Notes under the pieces: generated by a model
The model's input: the letters and a program-made list of their open reading frames with translations, nothing else
What the model was told of the DNA's origin: nothing
Database searches by the model: none
In this document: positions 58,113-64,000 of the stretch, in pieces
How the letters are laid out: every line of letters begins with the position of its first letter
How positions within the stretch are numbered: position 1 is the first letter of the stretch
Position numbers and translations under genes: made by a program
Source: Lineus longissimus
Taxonomy: Eukaryota; Nemertea; Pilidiophora; Heteronemertea; Lineidae
Direction: 5' to 3'
NCBI RefSeq assembly: GCF_910592395.1
Contig: NC_088317.1
Coordinates: 930,001-994,000, forward strand
Length of the DNA: 64,000 nucleotides

Positions 58113-58625
58113 ATGGGTTTGCAGCGAGGTGATTTCAACATGAACGGAGACAGTCAGTTAATTTTCGAGAAAGACTCTTCTAAGAGCCAGCAGTCGTTGT
58201 TGGCTGCAATGAACAAATTTTCACAGGCCGTCAGTGCCATGGATGATACCATCATGGTTCCTTCACGTCTGCTGGACGTGCCTCTCAAAAACGGACAATC
58301 TTCACCTAACGACAACCGAGGAGCTTTAGTACCATTCGAAGGGAAAGTTGGAAACGGCACCGACTTATATAGCTTTTATATGTTATTGAACACAATCAGT
58401 ACGGACCTGGTTCGTGGACCTCCTCAACTCGAGGATGACGAAGGTGGAGATCCAAGATACTCTCGTGTGGACGAACAGACGAAACAAGTAGCAAATATGT
58501 TCAGGCATCATTTGAGTGGACTACATTCAGTGCTAAATCAGTTGACGGACGCTGCGCATTTTCTGACTCAGAGATATACGGACGAGATTGAAAACGATGC
58601 TGCCAAGATGAGTGGAAGTCCCTAG
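58113..58625 (+). CDS. MID1IP1-like: MID1IP1/THRSP (Spot14) family protein
   Basis: A single-exon ORF of 170 codons to TAG. An N-terminal block (LLAAMNKFSQAVSAMDDTIM then VPSRLLDVPL) matches MNRFIGAVNNMDQTVMVPS...DVPL of human MID1IP1, and the C-terminal helix HHLSGLHSVLNQLTDAAHFL with TQRYTDEI matches HLRGLHTVLSKLT...NRYKQEI. The linker between is low in conservation. Family members bind acetyl-CoA carboxylase and stimulate its polymerisation, raising fatty-acid synthesis; MID1IP1 also binds MID1 and microtubules. The frame is open upstream to a GTG at 58032; ATG 58113 is the first in-frame ATG and ATG 58140 an alternative. Length agrees with the family (about 150-185). Confidence 0.9.
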   Translation: MGLQRGDFNMNGDSQLIFEKDSSKSQQSLLAAMNKFSQAVSAMDDTIMVPSRLLDVPLKNGQSSPNDNRGALVPFEGKVGNGTDLYSFYMLLNTISTDLVRGPPQLEDDEGGDPRYSRVDEQTKQVANMFRHHLSGLHSVLNQLTDAAHFLTQRYTDEIENDAAKMSGSP

Positions 58626-61043
58626 AAGAACTCCACCCCGAAAGAAACTGAATTTCTAACCTGCTTTTGAACGCAAAGGGAATATATATGTGTGACCAGT
58701 ATTCTGCCATGGAATATTTATTTTTCGTGACATTAGAGCATTTATTCAAGCGGGCACGTTTCGCGGCTGCAGCGGTGAAAAGAGATCGAATGATGCAACT
58801 TGTTTGTGCAGACGACGGATCAGCTGTTTCAAGATGGCCGCCAGCTATAGAACTTGGGCATCACCCGGCGGTTTCTATGACGACGGCACGTGGCGGTTAG
58901 GAATATGTTGGCCTTGGTGAACAATTAAGAGTCCGAGAACGGTACTTTTTGATCAAAGCGAACTTATGTACCACGTCCTTGCCCCAAAGATTGAGCAGTG
59001 AAACTGTTAAAGAAGATGAACTGCGTTATCACGAAACGGATGTTGTTCATAAATCCAATTTCTCTATAGACTCTAGTCCAAGACTGACTTTTGTAATGAC
59101 ACTGCTGGAATATCTTGAAACACCACAGGAAACGAGCAGGTCAATCCTTGATTGGTCAGGACGTGCCTGACGGTTTCGTGGGGGATGTCCCCCGTCCCTG
59201 GGAAAGTCTTTGGTGAACTTTTGCGAAGAGACTTTCACTGCCACTTTCAAGAGTGATGGAACTAATCAATTATGCTATTGGTCTTCTGCTCACCCGAGAT
59301 CTTTCTCGAGTGCCAGGAGGCGGTTGGGTGGAGTTGAGTAGGGGCGGGAGGGGAATTCTTAGACTGGCGTACAATCACAAAACTTAGCAAACTTCATAAA
59401 AGATTGTAGGGAAATGAAGATAAAGAAGCAATGGGAGGTAACTGTCAAACAGTCGGACCATGCCAATACCCATTAATTGTTACATTTGGCAAATTTATTT
59501 TCTTCTAAATAATGTGCAATTTTCTTCTCTTGGGCATTTTCTGTGTGTATTTCTGAACTCTACTTATGCCTGTGAAAATAGGCGATTACTTTATCACTGG
59601 TATCGTGAAAAGTTTTCTGACCAGTACTGTATATATTTTCTCTTGTTTTCTTTCGGTCTGTATATGTTCAATCTTTTCAACTGCGTTGGGCCCTATTGGT
59701 ATACGATTGTTCTTACTTGGACTAGAGCTTGGAGTACTATTAAGCCTATTACGGTATTAGTTTAGGTTGTCTTTGACAGATTTTGACCGAAATTCAAAAT
59801 GTATTTCTGTATAACACTGGGATTCCATTGTTTTTTATCCTTCTTGGTGCATGTGTACTCCCAGTAACATAACGCCAGTCTATGCATCAATACTGGATGC
59901 TCGCGCGTCAGGCGTGAATAACAGGTCGATAACATGTCTAGCTAACCTCATTCCTAGCTATCTGTTATCTCTATAGTATATTTGTTGTCGCTACCATGTT
60001 TAAGGGGGTTTGAACGGAAAGATTTATTCACCTAAACTGTGTCAGGTCGCCATGACTTTCTTACCGCACACAACTTCTTTGGTCTTTGAGGCGCACACTG
60101 CAACCCAACAAATCAGGCGCAACTGCGCGATGCCGTGCGCCTTGATGTTACCGGGGATGTTACTTCTGACCAAGACTGCAGGAATGCTTACTTTTCAGGG
60201 CTGGGTTTTTGATACTCCTACCTGAAATATCGGGAGGCAGGGTATATAGGATGGGTTGGAATGGAGTGGTTTCGTTACAGTATACCACATCTGGTCTAAA
60301 AATACACACATGTTGCGCATGATGAACTTTTCGTTGACATCTGAATTGCAGCTGTTGGGGTTATTTTAAGTATTCATGAAATTCATCTACAATATGTCAC
60401 TGCAGTGTATAGTGATCTCACCAATGTCCTCAGGATGAACCTGTCAATATTCATCTGAATATGACAAGTGCTGGAGTACTGTTCGAAGTTGAATAATCTG
60501 AACAGGGTAATGCTTCAATCAAGTTGTTAGGCTGGTTACTCTAAGATTCCCGGTTTGTCGTATTGGCCCCTGCGTTGGTGAGAGTTCGGAGTGGGAGAGG
60601 GGGTACCGTACGGGTTATTATGTGTACAGAGTACATGACGTTTAATTGTCCTCAGTAAAGAACTATTCACACATATTTGCTAGATTCTAAATCTCAACGC
60701 ACGAAATTTATACATGAAAATTGACTATACTTTTGAAAACATTTGTGATACGCGGCAATAAATTTTGTAAAGAAATATAAAATCCTGTTGTTCTTGGCTT
60801 ATTGAAAAGAGAAAAATGTACTGTCCCAGCAGTTTTCTGTGGCTATGGACTATGATTGTACCACTCTACCGAGGTAAAGATCACCGAGGTAAAGATCACT
60901 TGGCGTAATCTCTATCTAATTAGGCTCAGATTGCTCGAAACACGAAGTTCTGCATGCGGGGAAAACGCCCTTGCCTCGTTCGATTCTAGAAACGCCCAGA
61001 ACGACTCGACCACAGATCAGGCTTTTTTACTCCTACGACGTAG
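58626..61043. other. 3' UTR and spacer
   Basis: Short ORFs only. AATAAA at 60757-60762 is a possible distal polyadenylation site. No gene recognised. Confidence 0.45.
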
Positions 61044-61051
61044 AGAACGAC

Positions 61052-61300
61052 TAGACTCCGATGCAGCCCATCCGTCATCCTGATCGTCCAAGACAAGGCC
61101 GATCCAATGCGTCCGGAGTGTAAGAATAACAAACGCGTAAACTTTCGCCGTTACAACCCATAATAAAAACATACATGTATGTGTTCCTTGATTAGCTCGC
61201 TGGATTACACTCCGGACGCAGTCTTAGACCGGCCTCGGCCTGTCACACAGGTGCAGAAGAAGTACGATCAGGAAGACGAAATGGAGTGCATCGGAGTCTA
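61052..61300. repeat. Imperfect inverted repeat
   Basis: Arms 61052-61123 and 61205-61300 are reverse complements with gaps: tagactccgatgca and gcgtccggagtgtaa recur inverted, with cctgatcgt and aggccga between. The loop is about 80 nt. It may be a degenerate foldback element or an inverted duplication. Confidence 0.7.
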
Positions 61301-61643
61301 ACCGGGATTCAGTTCAACCACCGATAAGTCTCATTCATAAAACGATTCAATTTGTTTAATGTTTACCAGAATAATTGTGCTTATTGATTGTTGAGACAAA
61401 CCACGTCCTAGGATTTGTCCTACATCGGCATTCAATCACAATAGCATGTACCTCTATTGTCCCAGAAGAGCGTCCCGGAATGGAGCGAGGTTGTCTCTCT
61501 CACATCACGCCACCCCAGTATTTTAAAGTGCACTAGCACTGAAATAAGTATGGGGATCGATATCGAAGCCTGGAGCCCAGTGATCGTATTCCTGTTGGAA
61601 CGAGGTCCATAATATAGGTCAATCTTGTAGTCTTGTAGGAAAC

Positions 61644-63041
61644 CTAAGCTGTCACGATGGCTACGAGTTTCATGTACCATTTCTCATAGCCGACGATTGA
61701 CAACATAAACCTCGCCACGTCCGCCCTCGCCATGCGCCCTCGTGTGTCCGGGATAAACTGGCCCTCCACTGCTTCTATCGTTTTATCTGCAAAAACAAGG
61801 ACAGATTGATGAAAACAGTGGAAGGACGACTGCTGTACTGATTTGGGTATAGAATGAAAAGAGAGTATCATACTCTCGATGCTCTATTATGAATATATAA
61901 CCAAATTCCAACTAACTTTTACAATTAAAGGAAACTCACCAGTGATAGGATCATCTGTGAGCTCCGGTGGCTTCACGCATGTCCACGTGATGTCGGAGCA
62001 TTCATTCTGGAGGTATGTCTCCATCCGGTCCATGTCGGCCAGGACCCGCCCGATGAACAGCGGCTTCAGGAACCACTCAATGAACTTGGGGTGCTCTGGT
62101 TTGTCTGAAAAGGAAGGTCGAAATGAAATTAAGGGTTTTTCAGTCCGTTCTCGTAGTGTTCTGATGAACGCCGTTTTTCTGCCACTTTTCAGTGCTTCTG
62201 TTTGGAGAAGCCACGGTCCAGCAACAGCCATTTTTGTATGAAAATAACCACGACATATCTACTTTCCCCTTTAAAAACGACACGATGGGCAGGACGAGGG
62301 ACTCCGACGCCTGTCTTCCCTTCAAAAGATGATTTCGGACAACATATCACAGCTTGAGAGAGGACCTTGTCAGTGTCGTTGTTTGAGAGTGCCTTGTTCA
62401 CGGCAAATAGTAGGTTACTTACAGACAGTATACCATGACGTTAAAGCCACCAAACGTTTCACATCCGCTTTTCTCATCGCTTCAACGATGGCTTTACAAG
62501 ATTCTGAATAAAACGTCTGCGCGGTAAAGAACGTCCTCGCGTGACCGAGACAGGACATTACTGCGTCACTTCCATTGAAATGGGGAACCAGGTCTTCAAC
62601 ATTGCATACGTCAACCTTTTCAACCTGACGAACGTTGTAAGACAAAAATGTATAGCTATATGACTCAACGACTCATTTACACTACAGGAGAAGATCGCTT
62701 TAAGAAAATACGTTTTGTAGTCAGGTGTAACAGTCTTTAATCTCCCCCTGGGAAGAATCGTCCATAGTCATTTTATTTAGAATGGTTCCATAGAGACCCA
62801 TAACCTTCTATGCCACAGAGATCGAGATGAAAGCGCATCATAGAAGTAATTAGTTTATATCCGACAGAGAAAGACCATACACATTGTAACGACACCGAGT
62901 TCTCACCTTGAGGTTGTCATGTTTTGCCTCTACCTTCTCAGGCGTCCTGACCAAGGCTATCACCTCATGTCCAGCGTCTAGGGCTTGCTGCACCAGTCTT
63001 TGCCCACTCGGCCCGGTTGCTCCACAGACACAGATCTTCAT
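61644..63041 (-). CDS. NmrA/BLVRB-like NAD(P)-binding protein (atypical SDR)
   Basis: Four exons on the minus strand: 63041-62907, 62624-62423, 62104-61940 and 61786-61644 (TAG), all GT-AG with matching phases, giving 214 residues. The N-terminus MKICVCGATGPSGQRLVQQA carries the Rossmann GATGxSG loop that binds NAD(P)H, followed by GHEVIALVRTPEK (second strand, with Arg as expected for NADPH). Later segments DAVMSCLG, RKADVKRLVALTS, KPPELTDDPITG and ARADVARFML follow the order seen in biliverdin reductase B and related flavin/NADPH oxidoreductases (about 206 residues). The substrate cannot be deduced. The classical SDR YxxxK motif is not expected in this subfamily. Confidence 0.88.
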
Positions 63042-63279
63042 GGTGTGATTGGATTACGGTAAACGAAGCTGGAAGCAAAATGTTGAAGCCGGTGACAGAG
63101 CGGGGATGGTTACGGGGAATGTTATAGACTATCACAAGAGACATCGTCACTCGGGCGATAGAGAGGGGTGGTCATGGGGTCAGGGGCACTCTCACAGTAA
63201 GCTTGTATCGCCTTTTCATTGTCGACGGTACGCGGTATGTGTCATGTAGCATGATTGTGCCACGTACTGTCTGCAACAC

Positions 63280-63413
63280 CATTGACGGTGGGTGATATGA
63301 ATAAGGACTAGTAAATGCTTATATCTAAAACTCAATGTACATTTACACTTGGCCTTTCTGTACAGAATTGAAGTAAAAGCATTTGCTATAGTCTTTATTC
63401 ATATCGCCCAATG
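63280..63413. mobile_element. MITE copy 2, same family as 8838-8963
   Basis: Shares both termini (ggtgatatgaataa...; ...tctttattcatatcgccca) and the internal tgtacatttacacttggcct with copy 1. The left terminus has a 6-bp insertion after CATTG, and no target duplication is visible, so it is probably older. Confidence 0.8.
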
Positions 63414-64000
63414 TCATGAAAGGAAAATTATGATTGGATGAGCTTTCGTCAAGGGTCGCATTGTATACCCAGATGCACACGGGGCGACAAGGAGATTGGG
63501 CTTGGGAGCCAAGATTACTTAAGCTTGCGAAATACTTACGTCCCTGGGACTTACTTCACGGTTAAGTGCGATGGATAGATGTCTTTCAATACATCTACAT
63601 GTACCTACTACATTAAGTACATGTATATTCTATCCGCATGTGTGTCGTGTTTTGCTGGTCCTCACGTGTCTGTGACAAGGTTTAATTGTTATCTGCAAGC
63701 TTCATACACAATTTTTATATATTCTTGTATGCTCAGGACAGTGACACCGGTCATGTCCCAAATAATATTCGCAGGACCATATATCAAAAGCGTGGGTTTG
63801 TCTGTTCATAAAATTGATCTAGCCTAATTCATACTTCGACGCGCGACCCAAGCGGGTGCACCAGATGCACGGCTCCTAATTGATGTAAACTTTTTTAAAT
63901 TGACCACTCATGAAATTTTGGAACACACCTGTCCAGGAATTTTGATAAGAAATTCAGAGCACGCTCCCTCTTCTTCCAGTTCCTAGATTCGCCGGCCGGC
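63414..64000. other. Spacer at window end
   Basis: No gene recognised; AT-rich with acatgtac-type words. Confidence 0.4.

Overview
This is a gene-sparse stretch of an invertebrate metazoan genome. Every recognisable gene is split by introns with canonical GT-AG junctions. Introns are long, and the spacers hold minisatellites, short foldback elements (MITEs) and tRNA-derived SINE fragments. The proteins (an organellar Na+/H+ exchanger, PINCH, a MID1IP1/Spot14 relative and a synaptonemal-complex-like coiled coil) are animal proteins. The compact repeats and frequent tacatgta-type words suggest a marine lophotrochozoan or invertebrate deuterostome, but nothing here fixes the phylum. No bacterial, viral or CRISPR features were seen.

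Layout: 0-4.6 kb is repeat-rich spacer with a 48-bp minisatellite, a SINE fragment, two MITEs and a promoter-like cluster. At 4.6-7.4 kb (+) lies an eight-exon coiled-coil gene resembling SYCE1. At 10.1-29.2 kb (-) lies a complete organellar Na+/H+ exchanger of the NHE6/7/9 group, convergent with the SYCE1-like gene and with several candidate alternative C-terminal exons. At 29.2-34.5 kb there is spacer with two weak candidate transcripts. At 34.6-54.4 kb (+) lies the LIM-only adaptor PINCH (LIMS): ten constant exons from 47.6 kb encode five LIM domains, preceded by up to seven ATG-bearing candidate first exons spread over 12 kb. At 58.1-58.6 kb (+) is a single-exon MID1IP1/THRSP-family gene with a TATA box. 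At 61.6-63.0 kb (-) is a four-exon NmrA/BLVRB-like NAD(P)-binding protein.

The most interesting structure is the PINCH 5' region. Seven separate ATG-initiated segments (starts 34581, 35439, 36848, 39411, 41992, 44748, 46346) all stay open to a GT donor in the same codon phase (phase 2), the phase needed to enter the common LIM1 exon at 47635. This looks like an array of alternative promoters/first exons that swaps the N-terminus of an integrin-linked adaptor. A 39-nt in-phase cassette inside LIM5 and several phase-0 cassettes at the exchanger C-terminus suggest extensive alternative splicing. All exon joins were worked out by eye from splice consensus, codon phase and remembered family similarity; no transcript data or database search was available.
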